A DNA stretch of 64,000 nucleotides. Origin: Pseudomonadota bacterium. Its GTDB lineage: Bacteria > Pseudomonadota > Alphaproteobacteria > Sphingomonadales > Sphingomonadaceae. Under the pieces are notes generated by a model. It saw nothing but the letters and a program-made list of their open reading frames with translations. It had not been told where the DNA came from and searched no databases. The stretch lies in NCBI GenBank assembly GCA_021849075.1, contig JAJZTH010000012.1:1-64000 (forward strand), written 5' to 3'. This document shows positions 37,543-48,148 of this stretch, in pieces (position 1 is the first letter of the stretch; every line of letters starts with the position of its first letter). A program made the translations under genes and the position numbers.

Positions 37543-38430
37543 ATGGAGCAGGAAGTTGGTCTGATCGGTTTTGGCGAAGCGGGGGCCACCTTCGCACGGG
37601 CGGGGGACTGGACTGATGCGGCCCATGTATTTGATATCAGCACGGATTGTGAAGGTGCATTGCGCGACGCCATGCTCGCTTCCTATGCTGATGCCGGCGT
37701 TCGGCCTGCGCACAGGCTGGGCGATGCCCTGAACGGCATGCCGCTGATTATATCGCTGGTGACGGCGGATCAGGCGCTGTCGGTCGCCCAAATTGCGGCA
37801 CAATCGATCGCGCCGGGGGCCATCTTCTGCGACATGAACAGCGTCGCGCCGCAGACCAAGCAGGCGGCGGCGCAGGCGATCGAGGCGGCGGGCGGACATT
37901 ATGTCGACGTCGCGGTCATGGCCCCGGTCGATCCCGCGCGCCTCAACGTGCCGTTGCTGTTGAGCGGAGTGCAGGCGGACGAAGCGGAAACGCGGCTGCG
38001 GGCGCTGGGCTTCGGCAAGACCCGCGTCGTCGGTGCGGACGTTGGCCGGGCCTCGTCGATCAAGATGATCCGGTCGGTGATGGTCAAGGGGATCGAGGCG
38101 TTGACCGCCGAATGCGTGCTGGCGGCGCAGGCGGCCGATGTGCTGGACGAAGTGCTGACCTCCCTCGACGCGAGCGAGAAGGCCCGGCCCTGGGACGCGC
38201 GAGCGGATTATAATCTGGACCGTATGCTGGTGCATGGGCTGCGCCGCGCCGCCGAGATGGAGGAAGTGGTCAAGACGCTGGAGGGGTTGGGCACCGGGGC
38301 GGCGCTGACGCGCGGCACGGTGGCGCGCCAGCAGGCGATCGGTGCGCTGGGCGTGAAGACGCCGCCCGAAGGGTTGAGCGCAAAGATTGGCGTGATCAGT
38401 GTCGATGGCGTTCCCGCCCGGGGCGGGTGA
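37543..38430 (+). CDS. NAD-binding dehydrogenase-like protein with DUF1932 domain
   Basis: About 295 residues. The N-terminal Rossmann fold starts VGLIGFGEAGA and belongs to the 6-phosphogluconate/3-hydroxyisobutyrate dehydrogenase superfamily; the C-terminal half (about 185-260, SIKMIRSVMVKGIEALTAE) is the DUF1932 helical domain. The start at 37543 matches the fold; an in-frame ATG at 37510 adds 11 residues. It sits between ligR and ligJ on the same strand, with 106 bases before ligJ. No step of the known 4,5-cleavage pathway needs it, so it may act on a side metabolite. Confidence 0.8.
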   Translation: MEQEVGLIGFGEAGATFARAGDWTDAAHVFDISTDCEGALRDAMLASYADAGVRPAHRLGDALNGMPLIISLVTADQALSVAQIAAQSIAPGAIFCDMNSVAPQTKQAAAQAIEAAGGHYVDVAVMAPVDPARLNVPLLLSGVQADEAETRLRALGFGKTRVVGADVGRASSIKMIRSVMVKGIEALTAECVLAAQAADVLDEVLTSLDASEKARPWDARADYNLDRMLVHGLRRAAEMEEVVKTLEGLGTGAALTRGTVARQQAIGALGVKTPPEGLSAKIGVISVDGVPARGG

Positions 38431-38470
38431 CGAGGTTTATGGGTTTGGCGTCGGGCACCTCCGCCTGAGA

Positions 38471-38488
38471 TCCCAGCTTTCGCTGGGA
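38471..38488. repeat. Short hairpin repeat (TCCCAGC-TTTC-GCTGGGA)
   Basis: TCCCAGCTTTCGCTGGGA followed by TGACG is, from memory, a dispersed intergenic repeat in sphingomonads. It lies between the DUF1932 gene and ligJ and could trim or attenuate the transcript. Confidence 0.5.
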
Positions 38489-38536
38489 TGACGGAAAGGG
38501 GGCGGGGCGGTGGGATAAGGTTGGAGATAGAAGCGG

Positions 38537-39558
38537 ATGAGCCTGATTATCGATTGCCATGGTCACTATACTGTCCTGCCCAAGGGGCATGACGCTTGGC
38601 GCGAGGAGCAGAAGGCGGCTTTCAAGGCCGGTACGTCTTGTCCGCCCTATCCCGAGATCAGCGACGCGGAAATTCGCGAGACGATCGAGGCGAACCAGTT
38701 GCGCTTGATCAAGGAACGCGGCGCCGACCTCACCATCTTTTCTCCGCGCGCATCGGCGATGGCGCCGCATGTCGGTGACGAAGCGGTCGCGAAGGAATGG
38801 GCGATCCGCTGCAACGACCTGATCGCGCGCGTCGTGGCGATGTTCCCCGAAACCTTCGTTGGCGTGTGCATGCTGCCCCAATCGCCCAAGGCGGACATGA
38901 GCAATTCGATCGCGGAGCTGGAGCGCTGCGTCACCGAACTGGGCTTCATCGGCTGCAACCTCAATCCCGACCCGGGCGGCGGCCATTTCACCCATCCGCC
39001 GCTGACCGACCGTTACTGGTATCCCTTCTATGAGAAGATGGTCGAACTGGATGTGCCGGCGATGATCCATGTGTCGGGCAGTTGCAACCCGGCGATGCAC
39101 GCGACCGGCGGCTATTATATCGCAGCCGACACGATCGCCTTCATGCAGTTGCTGGAAGGCGACCTGTTCAAGGATTTTCCGACCCTGCGTTTCATCATCC
39201 CGCATGGCGGCGGCGCAGTGCCCTATCATTGGGGCCGGTATCGGGGGCTAGCTGACATGCTGAAGAAACCCGACCTGTCGACGCATCTGATGAACAACAT
39301 CTTTTTCGACACTTGCGTCTATCACCAGCCGGGCGTCGACCTGCTGGCCGACGTGATCGAGAACAAGAATATTCTGTTTGGTTCGGAAATGGTCGGCGCG
39401 GTGCGCGGCATCGATCCCACCACCGGCTTCTATTTCGATGACACCAAACGCTATGTCGATGCGTTGGACATCAGCGCCGTGGAACGCGCCGCGATTTTCG
39501 AGGGCAATGCCCGCCGCGTCTTCCCGCGCCTCGACGCCAAGTTGAAGGAGAGGGGGCT

Positions 39559-39562
<4 letters not shown>
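38537..39562 (+). CDS. ligJ: 4-oxalomesaconate hydratase LigJ
   Basis: 341 residues, the same length as SYK-6 LigJ, amidohydrolase-fold zinc enzyme adding water to the tautomerised oxalomesaconate. Zinc ligands His8 and His10 (IIDCHGHY), His178 (MIHVSG) and the nearby Glu284 (FGSEMVG) are at the family positions; His223 (PHGGGAVPYHWG) is the conserved proton shuttle region. First gene of ligJ-ligA-ligB-ligC; its stop overlaps the GTG start of ligA. Confidence 0.95.
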
Positions 39563-40906
<1,344 letters not shown>

Positions 40907-40950
40907 GTTTGTCGAGGCGCGCCTTAGCGCGCGCCTCATCCCACCCCAAG

Positions 40951-40970
40951 CCCTCTCCTAAAGGGGAGGG
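40951..40970 (+). repeat. Hairpin between ligB and ligC
   Basis: CCCTCTCCTAAAGGGGAGGG forms a short stem of 8 of 9 pairs. A second GC-rich stem (GAGGCGCGC...GCGCGCCTC, about 40914-40937) precedes it. These may partly attenuate ligC expression or act as processing sites; sequences of this look are common repeats in sphingomonads. Confidence 0.4.
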
Positions 40971-40990
40971 GCTACAGTACGGAGTTTCCC

Positions 40991-41929
40991 ATGCGTATTG
41001 CCCTGGCTGGCGCTGGCGCCTTTGGCGAAAAGCATCTTGATGGCCTCAAGAATATCGATGGCGTGACGGTCACGTCGATCATCGGTCGCGAACTGGACGC
41101 GACGAAGAAGGTCGCGGAAAAATATGGCATCGGCCATGTCACAACTGACCTGGATGAAACGCTGGCGCGCGATGATGTCGACGCGGTGATCCTGTGCACA
41201 CCCACCCAGATGCATGCGGCGCAGGCGATCGCCTGCATGAATGCTGGCAAGCATGTGGAGGTGGAAATTCCACTGGCGGACAGCTGGAAGGATGCGCAGG
41301 CGGTGCTCGCCAAGCAGCAGGAAACCGGCCTGACCTGCATGGTCGGCCATACCCGCCGCTTCAATCCGTCGCACCAGTTCGTCCATAACCGCATCAAGGC
41401 GGGCGAATTCAACATCCAGCAGATGGATGTGCAGACCTATTTCTTCCGTCGCAAGAATATCAATGCGAAGGGCGAGCCGCGGTCCTGGACCGACCATCTG
41501 CTGTGGCATCACGCCGCGCACACGGTCGACCTGTTCGCCTATCAGGCGGGCAAGATCGTGTCGGCGCACGCCATGCAAGGGCCGATCCATCCGGAACTGG
41601 GCATCGCCATGGACATGTCGATCCAGTTGAAGAGCGAGACGGACGCGATCTGCACCCTGTCGCTTTCGTTCAATAATGACGGGCCGCTGGGCACTTTCTT
41701 CCGCTATATCGGTGACAGTGCAACTTATATTGCGCGCTACGACGATCTGGTGAACGGCAAGGAAGAGCCGATCGACCTTAGCGGCGTCGCCGTCTCCAAC
41801 AATGGCATCGAATTGCAGGACCGCGAATTCATCAGCGCTATCCGCGAAGGCCGCGATCCCAACAGCAGCGTCGCCAAGGTGTTCGATTGCTACCGTGTAC
41901 TGGGCGAACTGGAAACACAGCTGGGCTGA
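40991..41929 (+). CDS. ligC: 4-carboxy-2-hydroxymuconate semialdehyde dehydrogenase LigC
   Basis: 312 residues (SYK-6 LigC 315). NADP-dependent oxidation of the hemiacetal of 4-carboxy-2-hydroxymuconate-6-semialdehyde to 2-pyrone-4,6-dicarboxylate. Gfo/Idh fold with GAGAFG at 7-12, VEIPLADSW (family EKP site) near 93-101 and the WHHAAHTVDLF helix around 172-182 with conserved histidines. CGGAG precedes the ATG. Ends with a strong terminator. Confidence 0.95.
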   Translation: MRIALAGAGAFGEKHLDGLKNIDGVTVTSIIGRELDATKKVAEKYGIGHVTTDLDETLARDDVDAVILCTPTQMHAAQAIACMNAGKHVEVEIPLADSWKDAQAVLAKQQETGLTCMVGHTRRFNPSHQFVHNRIKAGEFNIQQMDVQTYFFRRKNINAKGEPRSWTDHLLWHHAAHTVDLFAYQAGKIVSAHAMQGPIHPELGIAMDMSIQLKSETDAICTLSLSFNNDGPLGTFFRYIGDSATYIARYDDLVNGKEEPIDLSGVAVSNNGIELQDREFISAIREGRDPNSSVAKVFDCYRVLGELETQLG

Positions 41930-41957
41930 TGTGACAGCCTCCCTTCGGGGTCGCGGG

Positions 41958-41993
41958 AAAGGGCGTGGGCGCTATGGCGTCCACGCCCTTTTT
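41958..41993 (+). terminator. Intrinsic terminator after ligC
   Basis: Perfect 11-bp stem (AAAGGGCGTGG and its complement, 12-base loop) running into a T5 tract, 28 bases after the ligC stop. It lies between ligC and the convergent histidine kinase gene. Confidence 0.85.
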
Positions 41994-41997
41994 CATG

Positions 41998-43392
41998 TCA
42001 GTCTTCGTCGGCGGCGAAACGGACGCGGATGTGCGTGCCGGGGCCGTCGGGCAGGATGGCGACGCTCGCGCCCATCCGCGATGCGGCGGACTGGACGATC
42101 GCCAGACCCAGGCCGGTGCCATCAGGTCCGCTCTGGCTGTTGCCACGAAAAAAGCGTTCGAAGACCTTTGCATGATGCTGGGGCGCAATGCCGGGACCAT
42201 CGTCGCCGACCGTCAACAGGATATGATCCGGCGTGCGTGACAGGGTGACGGTCACGCCGCCGCCGGGCCGGTTGTAGCGAATGCCATTGTCGATCAGATT
42301 GGCGAGGATTTCGAACACCAGCGTGCGATGCGCCTGCACGCGATAGGGGTAATCGTCCTGCACATCGAGGTTGAGTTCGACCTCGGCATGGATCGCCTGA
42401 TTGATCAGGCGGCCGATCACGGCGGCGCTGACTTCCTTCAGGTCGACCGTCTCCAGCGGCGGCGCGGCGCCGGCTTCCTCGGCCCGCGCCAGCGCCAGCA
42501 ATTGCGTCACCAGCCGCTCCAGCCGCTGCACGGCGTCGGCAATCTCGTCCATCGCGGCGATCGATCCGCGTCGGGCGAGTTCGATCTGGACCTTCAGCAC
42601 GGACAAAGGCGTGCGCATCTGGTGGGAGGCATCGGCGGTGAAGCGCCGCACACCGCTGGTCGCGCGGTCGAGCTGGGCCAGAAGATGGTCGAACGCGGTC
42701 GCCAGCGGCTCCAGCTCATTGGGCAGCGGTCCGGCATCGAGCGGCGAGAAATCGGGGCGGGTGCCCGAATCGCGCGCCTCCACCGATCGACGCAGGCGCG
42801 CCAACGGGCGCAGACTCCACCCCAGCGCCGGGCGCACCAGCAGGACTGCAAATCCCACAAGAGCGACTTCGCCCAGCAGCAGCGCGATCACCAGTTGGTT
42901 CACCAGCGCCTTGCGATTGTCGAGCGTTTCAGCGACCTGTACGATGACCGGCTGGCTGATCCGGGGCAGCATGCGCTTCACTTCGGCAATGCGGATGCCC
43001 TGATCACGATAGCGGGCGAAGCGGAAGCGGGGCTGGTCGACCAGCATCGTCGCGGGATCGGGTGCGGGCAGATCGGCGTATCCGGTCAACAGGGCGCGCC
43101 CCACGGCGATGCGATAATAGACATTGTCGCGCTCGCCATTCTCCAGCATGCCAAAGGCGGCGGGGGGCAGGTCCAGCGTCACTTCGCCGCGCTCAACCTG
43201 CACCGTTTCGGCGATCGCGCCCAGCGCGCCGCCCAGCACCCGGTCGTTGGTGCGGCGCACGACGTCGGCGATCAGCGTCGCGCCGCCAATACCGATGATC
43301 GCCGCCGCCCCCAGCAATGGTCCCAGCATTGCCGCCAGCAGGCGCGTGCGCAGCGCAATGGCGCGCGCCTTGCCCGGCCTGTCAGCCGGCAT
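41998..43392 (-). CDS. tctE: Sensor histidine kinase, TctE/QseC type
   Basis: 464 residues: transmembrane helix 1 (about 17-43), a periplasmic sensor (about 44-165) with the DRVLGGALGAIAETVQ start typical of TctE-type kinases, helix 2 (about 166-187), a HAMP region, the dimerisation/phosphoacceptor helix with His257 in DASHQMRTP and a HATPase domain with N box (LIDNGIRYN), G1 (DDGPGI) and G2 (GTGLGL). Start at 43392 overlaps the response-regulator gene by 11 bases. TctE-like kinases respond to tricarboxylates; the neighbours suggest the same here. Confidence 0.9.
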   Translation of the reverse strand: MPADRPGKARAIALRTRLLAAMLGPLLGAAAIIGIGGATLIADVVRRTNDRVLGGALGAIAETVQVERGEVTLDLPPAAFGMLENGERDNVYYRIAVGRALLTGYADLPAPDPATMLVDQPRFRFARYRDQGIRIAEVKRMLPRISQPVIVQVAETLDNRKALVNQLVIALLLGEVALVGFAVLLVRPALGWSLRPLARLRRSVEARDSGTRPDFSPLDAGPLPNELEPLATAFDHLLAQLDRATSGVRRFTADASHQMRTPLSVLKVQIELARRGSIAAMDEIADAVQRLERLVTQLLALARAEEAGAAPPLETVDLKEVSAAVIGRLINQAIHAEVELNLDVQDDYPYRVQAHRTLVFEILANLIDNGIRYNRPGGGVTVTLSRTPDHILLTVGDDGPGIAPQHHAKVFERFFRGNSQSGPDGTGLGLAIVQSAASRMGASVAILPDGPGTHIRVRFAADED

Positions 43393-44035
43393 CGAGCATA
43401 TAGCCCACGCCCCGCACGGTGCGGATGCCCGGACCATCGGGCGCCAGCTTGCCGCGCAGGCGCGTGACATGCACTTCGATGGCGTTGCTGCCCACTGGCT
43501 CGTCAAAGCCAAAGACTTCGCCGATCAGCAGTTCGCGCGGCACCACCTGGCCCGCGCGGGTGGCGAGTGATTCCAGCACCGCCAGTTCGCGGCGGCGCAG
43601 GTCGAGCGTGCGGCCCGCAACATCGGCCACGCCGGTCGAGCGGTTGATGGTGAGCGACCCCACGCTGATTTCCGGCGTCGGATCGCCGCCGCGCCGCCGG
43701 CCCAGCGCCCGGACCCGCGCCTCCAGCTCTTCGGGATCGAAGGGTTTGCGCAGATAGTCGTCCGCGCCCAGATCCAGCCCGCGCACCCGATCGTCCAGCG
43801 CATCGCGCGCCGTCAGCATCAGCACTGGCACCTTTTCGCCCCGCCGCCGCAATTCGGCCAGCACAGCGAATCCATCCATGTCGGGCAGGCCGACGTCCAG
43901 AATCACCAGCGCATAGGGTTCACTGCCCACCACGGACAGCGCATCCTCGCCGGTCGCGACATGATCCACCGCATTTCCGCCCGCGCGCAGCAGGGCGGCA
44001 ATGCTGCGCGCGAGCGCGGCGTCATCCTCGATCAT
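43382..44035 (-). CDS. tctD: OmpR-family response regulator, TctD-like
   Basis: 217 residues from the ATG at 44035, with phosphoacceptor Asp47 (VILDVGLPDMDG) and a winged-helix DNA-binding domain ending VRGVGYMLDAG. The ATG start cuts the first beta strand, whose usual form is MRILMIEDD. The missing residues are encoded just upstream and read through codons CCT ATT CGG ATT TTG. An ATT at 44047 with AGG seven bases upstream, or a TTG at 44038, may be the true start. Pairs with the kinase gene and diverges from the binding-protein gene. Confidence 0.85.
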   Translation of the reverse strand: MIEDDAALARSIAALLRAGGNAVDHVATGEDALSVVGSEPYALVILDVGLPDMDGFAVLAELRRRGEKVPVLMLTARDALDDRVRGLDLGADDYLRKPFDPEELEARVRALGRRRGGDPTPEISVGSLTINRSTGVADVAGRTLDLRRRELAVLESLATRAGQVVPRELLIGEVFGFDEPVGSNAIEVHVTRLRGKLAPDGPGIRTVRGVGYMLDAG

Positions 44036-44146
44036 CAAAATCCGAATAGGGCACCTGATGCTGAAAGGTTGATGACAGCTTGGCTTCGTAACTGAGCCGC
44101 ACATTCTTATCCGACGACAGAAACGGAAAAGCACAAGGACAGGGTG

Positions 44147-45220
44147 ATGCGACGGCTTATTCAGATACTGGCAGCGTTGGCAAGTCTGGCGATACCGGCC
44201 GCCACCGCGGTTGCGGAACGGCCGGCCGGTTATCCCCGATCTTACGACCAGTTGATTGCGGACGCGCAGGCTGAGCGGCAGGTCATCGTCTACGCCAATG
44301 CCGACACATCGGAAATGACGCCGGTCATCATCGCCTTCCAGCGACGCTACCCCGGCGTGATTGTGCGTTATGCCGATCTTGGCTCCAATGAAATGTATCG
44401 CCGCTTCGTGGCGGAAGCGCGGTCGCGCAAGCCTTCCGCCGATCTCGTCTGGTCGTCGGCGATGGACCAGCAGGTCAAGCTCATCAACGACGGCTATGCG
44501 CAGGCTTATGCCAGTCCGGAAAAGCCCGCTTTGCCGCCCTCGGCAGTGTGGAAGAATATGGGTTTTGGCGTCACCGCCGAACCCATTGCCTATGCCTATA
44601 ACAAGAAAGCCGTTCCCAACCCGCCGCGCAGCCATGCGGCGCTGGAGGCGATGCTGCGCAGGGATCGCCGGGCGCTGACCGGCAAGGTCGCAACCTTCGA
44701 TCCTGTGCGGTCCAACACCGGCTATCTTTATCTGACGCAGGATTTTGCCATCACCCGCGACACAAGGACGCTGGTGGAGGCGATGGCGGCGACGCGCCCG
44801 CATTTGTCCGTCACCACCGAACCGATGCTGCGCGGCGTGGCCGAGGGCAAATTGTCGATCGCCTATAATGTGATCGGTTCCTACGCCGTGGAACGGGCGC
44901 GCCGCGATCCGCGCATCGGCGTGATCTTCCCGCAGGATTACACCATCGTCATGTCGCGCATCGCCTTCATCGCGCGTGAGGCGCGGCACCCGGCCGCCGC
45001 CAAACTGTTCCTCGATTTTCTGCTGTCGCGTCAGGGCCAGTCCCTGCTGGCGCAGCATAGCTTGTGGCCGGTGCGCACCGACATTCGCGGCCGCCGGCTT
45101 CCCGCCGCGCAGGCGCGGCCGATTCGTGTCGGTCCGCAGCTTCTCGTCAATCTCGATCGCCTGAAACAGCAGCGCTTCCTGCGCGACTGGAACGCGATTC
45201 TCGCCTCTGGAGCCAAATGA
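44147..45220 (+). CDS. Periplasmic substrate-binding protein (Fe(III)/AfuA-like), no ABC partner
   Basis: 357 residues with signal peptide ending AVAERP. It has the type II periplasmic-binding fold of the iron(III)/2-aminoethylphosphonate class: QVIVYANADTSEMTPVI (about 45-62), DLVWSSAMDQQ, VAYNVIGSYA-like middle hinge and HPAAAKLFLDFLLSRQGQSL near the end. There is no permease or ATPase gene nearby. In TctDE-type loci, orphan binding proteins can present ligand to the kinase or to a secondary transporter. AAGGA lies eight bases before the ATG at 44147. Confidence 0.83.
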   Translation: MRRLIQILAALASLAIPAATAVAERPAGYPRSYDQLIADAQAERQVIVYANADTSEMTPVIIAFQRRYPGVIVRYADLGSNEMYRRFVAEARSRKPSADLVWSSAMDQQVKLINDGYAQAYASPEKPALPPSAVWKNMGFGVTAEPIAYAYNKKAVPNPPRSHAALEAMLRRDRRALTGKVATFDPVRSNTGYLYLTQDFAITRDTRTLVEAMAATRPHLSVTTEPMLRGVAEGKLSIAYNVIGSYAVERARRDPRIGVIFPQDYTIVMSRIAFIAREARHPAAAKLFLDFLLSRQGQSLLAQHSLWPVRTDIRGRRLPAAQARPIRVGPQLLVNLDRLKQQRFLRDWNAILASGAK

Positions 45221-45221
45221 A

Positions 45222-46721
45222 ATGATGTCTTCGTTATTGCGTGGCGGTTCCGCCGCGCTGGCGCTCATCGCCGCCACACCTGCTCTTGCACAGGCCCCGA
45301 GCGCGGAGGAACTGGCCGCTCTCGTCAAGGCGCAGGCGGCCGAAATCGCCGCACTAAAGGCGCGACTGGACAAGATCGAAGGGCAGGCTGTTGCGCAAAA
45401 TGCTGCGCCAGCCCCCGCACAACAGCCCGCACAACAAGTCGCCCAGCAACAGGCTGCGCCGCAGGCGGGCCAGCCGCTCGTCATCGCGCCCTTCGCGCCG
45501 CAGATCGTGCCGCCCGGTCCCGCCGATATCGACGTGGCGCAGGCGCGCGCCGTCGCCGCCAACCCATCGGGCGTGACGACTGAATGGGGCGCGGGGCTGC
45601 CCGTATTCCGGTCCGCCGACGGCGTCTTCACCTACAAGCCGCGCGGCCGCATATTGGTGGACGTCAGTTCGACCATGGGGTCGCGCTATAATGGCCGCAA
45701 CACCACCACCACCGGCATGCGCGCGCTGCGCCTGGGTCTGGAAGGCGGCGTCGGCCCGCATTTCTTCTATCAGTTCGAAAGCGACTTTTCCGAAAATGAG
45801 GTCGATATCGTTACCGCCTTCATGGGCTGGCGCAACCGGCTGAGCAGCAAGGTCGACTATGATGTGCGCGCCGGCCATCTGTTCAACGATCGCGCATTCG
45901 AAGGCAGCACCGGGTCGGACTCTACGCCCTTTCTGGAGCGCGGCGTGGTGTCTACAGCAATCATCCCGCAACGCGGCTTTTATGGCATCGGCATCATGGG
46001 CCGCATGTTCGGGCCAAACTGGCATGCATCGGTCAGCGTGACCGGCGATCGCGTCGATGGCCAGCAGACGACCAATGACAGCCGCACCGCCGCCTTCCGC
46101 GCCCATTGGAACCCGATCAAGACCGATAATTCGCTGCTGCATGTCGGCGCATGGGGCTTTGATGAGGCGCTGTCTTCAGCGGCCACCACCCTGACCCGTA
46201 GTACAGTCATCGGCGGCCGTTTCAACGGTGCGGTGCGCGTGTCGACCGGCGAATTGCTGGGCGGCAAATCCACCACAGGTTATGGCGTCGAACTGGGCGG
46301 CTATACCGGCGGCCTTTGGGTCATGGGCGAGGCCGGTCGCCGTGTCGCGCGGCTGACCGGCGGCCGCCCCGATTTCGAAAGCAAGGCATGGAGCGTATCG
46401 AGCGGCTTCTTCCTGACCGGCGAATTGCCGCCCTATAACCCGCGGCTTGGCAGCTTTGGACAGCCCAATGTTCTCGATCCGGTGCTGAATGGCGGATCGG
46501 GCGCGATCGAACTGACGGCGCGCTACGAAAATCTGGATTATACCGACCTCGTCCTTGGCGGCGACGGCTGGGCCGCAACGCTGGGCGTGAACTGGTATCT
46601 CAACAGCTTCACCCGCATTCAGCTGAACGGCATTCATTGGCGCACCAACAACCGCGCCGGAACCTTCACCGGCAGCGATGACGGCCAGACCGTCAGCGCG
46701 CGCGTCGGCGTGACCTTCTGA
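45222..46721 (+). CDS. Outer-membrane porin, OprO/OprP family
   Basis: 499 residues. After the signal peptide (ending ALAQAP) there is a coiled-coil segment (EELAALVKAQAAEIAALKAR) and a Gln/Ala/Pro-rich linker, as in OprP-type porins, then a 16-strand barrel ending in aromatic residues (SARVGVTF). GGAG precedes the ATG and the gene starts 1 base after the binding-protein stop, so it is in the same operon. It would let the carboxylate substrate pass the outer membrane. Confidence 0.88.
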   Translation: MMSSLLRGGSAALALIAATPALAQAPSAEELAALVKAQAAEIAALKARLDKIEGQAVAQNAAPAPAQQPAQQVAQQQAAPQAGQPLVIAPFAPQIVPPGPADIDVAQARAVAANPSGVTTEWGAGLPVFRSADGVFTYKPRGRILVDVSSTMGSRYNGRNTTTTGMRALRLGLEGGVGPHFFYQFESDFSENEVDIVTAFMGWRNRLSSKVDYDVRAGHLFNDRAFEGSTGSDSTPFLERGVVSTAIIPQRGFYGIGIMGRMFGPNWHASVSVTGDRVDGQQTTNDSRTAAFRAHWNPIKTDNSLLHVGAWGFDEALSSAATTLTRSTVIGGRFNGAVRVSTGELLGGKSTTGYGVELGGYTGGLWVMGEAGRRVARLTGGRPDFESKAWSVSSGFFLTGELPPYNPRLGSFGQPNVLDPVLNGGSGAIELTARYENLDYTDLVLGGDGWAATLGVNWYLNSFTRIQLNGIHWRTNNRAGTFTGSDDGQTVSARVGVTF

Positions 46722-46755
46722 TCTTTCTTCTTTCCGCCTCTTCAAGGATGCAGCG

Positions 46756-48063
46756 ATGAACCTTGCCCTGCTCGGCTTCCTGATGGTCGCCACCTTCATG
46801 ACGCTGATCATGACCAAAAAGATGACGCCGCTGGTCGCGCTGATCGTCATCCCTTCCATTTTCGGCGTGGTCGCCGGTCAGGCCGCCGGTCTTGGCGACA
46901 TGATGATCGACGGCATCAAGAATCTGGCCCCGACCGGCGTCATGCTGCTCTTCGCCATCCTGTTCTTCTCGACCATGACAGACACGGGGCTGTTCGATCC
47001 GCTCGTTGGCCGGCTGGTGAAGCTGGTGCATGGGGATCCGCTGCTGATCCTGCTGGGATCGGTGGTGTTGTGCGCGATCGTCAGCCTGGATGGCGATGGG
47101 TCCACCACTTACATCATCACCTGCGCCGCATTGCTGCCGCTCTATAAACGGTTCGACATGAAGCGCATTTACCTCGTCTGCCTGTTGATGGTGACGAGCG
47201 GGATCATGAACCTGACGCCTTGGGGCGGGCCGACCGCCCGTGCGGCGAGCGCGCTGAAGCTGGACCCCGCAACCCTGTTCCTGCCGTTGATCCCCGGCAT
47301 GATTGCGGGTCTTGCCTTCCTGCTGGGCCTGGCCTTCTGGTTCGGGATCAAGGAGCGTCGTCGCCTGGGCCATGTTCGGGTCGCAAAGCGTGAGCCGGTC
47401 GACATCGCCGACCTTGGCGTGTCGCAATATCCCGAAGCGCGCCGCCCGCATCTGCGCAAGGTGAATGCGGCGCTGGTCGTTGCGTTGCTGGTTCTGCTGG
47501 TCTGGGGCGTTCTGCCGCTGTCGGTGTTGATGATGATCGCCTTCGCCATTGCGATGATCGTCAACTATCCCGGCGTTGCGCAGCAGAAGGAGCGGATCGC
47601 CGCCCATGCCGGCAATGTCCTGTCGGTCGTGTCGCTGATCTTCGCCGCCGGCATCTTCACCGGCATATTGGGCGGCACCGGCATGGTGGAAGCGATGAGC
47701 AAGGAAGTCGTGGGCGTCATTCCGCCAGCGCTTGGACCCTATATGGCGCCGATCACGGCCCTGCTCTCCATGCCCTTCACCTTCTTCATCTCCAACGACG
47801 CTTTCTATTTCGGCATGCTGCCGATCCTGGCCGAAGCCGGGTCGCATTATGGCGTCGATCCGATGGCGATTGCCCGCGCCTCGCTGATGGGTCAGCCGGT
47901 CCATCTGCTCAGCCCGCTGGTCCCGTCCACCTATTTGCTGGTCAGCCTGGCCGGCATCGACCTGGCCGATCATCAGCGCTTCACGTTGCTGCCGGCGGCG
48001 GCCGTCTGCATCGTCATGACGCTGGTCGGCATGATCGCGCTGGCATTCCCCCTGGTCGCCTGA
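46756..48063 (+). CDS. CitMHS-family citrate/carboxylate transporter
   Basis: 435-residue membrane protein with about 12 helices. It has the CitMHS pattern: SLDGDGSTTYIITCAALLPL (about 112-131) and GIMNLTPWGGPTARAAS (about 152-168) are the substrate-site re-entrant regions. Family members move metal-citrate complexes with protons. In the same operon as the porin (34 bases apart); AAGGA ribosome binding site. Confidence 0.9.
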   Translation: MNLALLGFLMVATFMTLIMTKKMTPLVALIVIPSIFGVVAGQAAGLGDMMIDGIKNLAPTGVMLLFAILFFSTMTDTGLFDPLVGRLVKLVHGDPLLILLGSVVLCAIVSLDGDGSTTYIITCAALLPLYKRFDMKRIYLVCLLMVTSGIMNLTPWGGPTARAASALKLDPATLFLPLIPGMIAGLAFLLGLAFWFGIKERRRLGHVRVAKREPVDIADLGVSQYPEARRPHLRKVNAALVVALLVLLVWGVLPLSVLMMIAFAIAMIVNYPGVAQQKERIAAHAGNVLSVVSLIFAAGIFTGILGGTGMVEAMSKEVVGVIPPALGPYMAPITALLSMPFTFFISNDAFYFGMLPILAEAGSHYGVDPMAIARASLMGQPVHLLSPLVPSTYLLVSLAGIDLADHQRFTLLPAAAVCIVMTLVGMIALAFPLVA

Positions 48064-48110
48064 CAATGGGGTATCCGATCGCCAGGAAAGTCACGCATAT
48101 ATGAGGAATT

Positions 48111-48148
48111 AGACCATGATCCGCCCCAACTCCATCGGATCATGGTCT
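48111..48148. promoter_or_regulatory. Hairpin enclosing the start codon of the AbrB-family gene
   Basis: Perfect 13-bp inverted repeat (AGACCATGATCCG and its complement, 12-base loop). The stem includes the ATG of the gene at 48116; the ribosome binding site GAGGAA lies immediately before it. It could restrict translation or be a dispersed repeat that happens to sit here. Confidence 0.55.

Noticed and set aside
42328..43467. 379-residue plus-strand frame opposite the histidine kinase gene
   Set aside because: The kinase on the minus strand has all catalytic boxes; the plus frame is Arg/Gln/His-rich and shows no domain.
44051..45631. Upstream extension of the TctD-like regulator frame to more than 700 residues
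   Set aside because: It runs antisense through the binding-protein gene and has no matching domain; the receiver domain begins near 44047.
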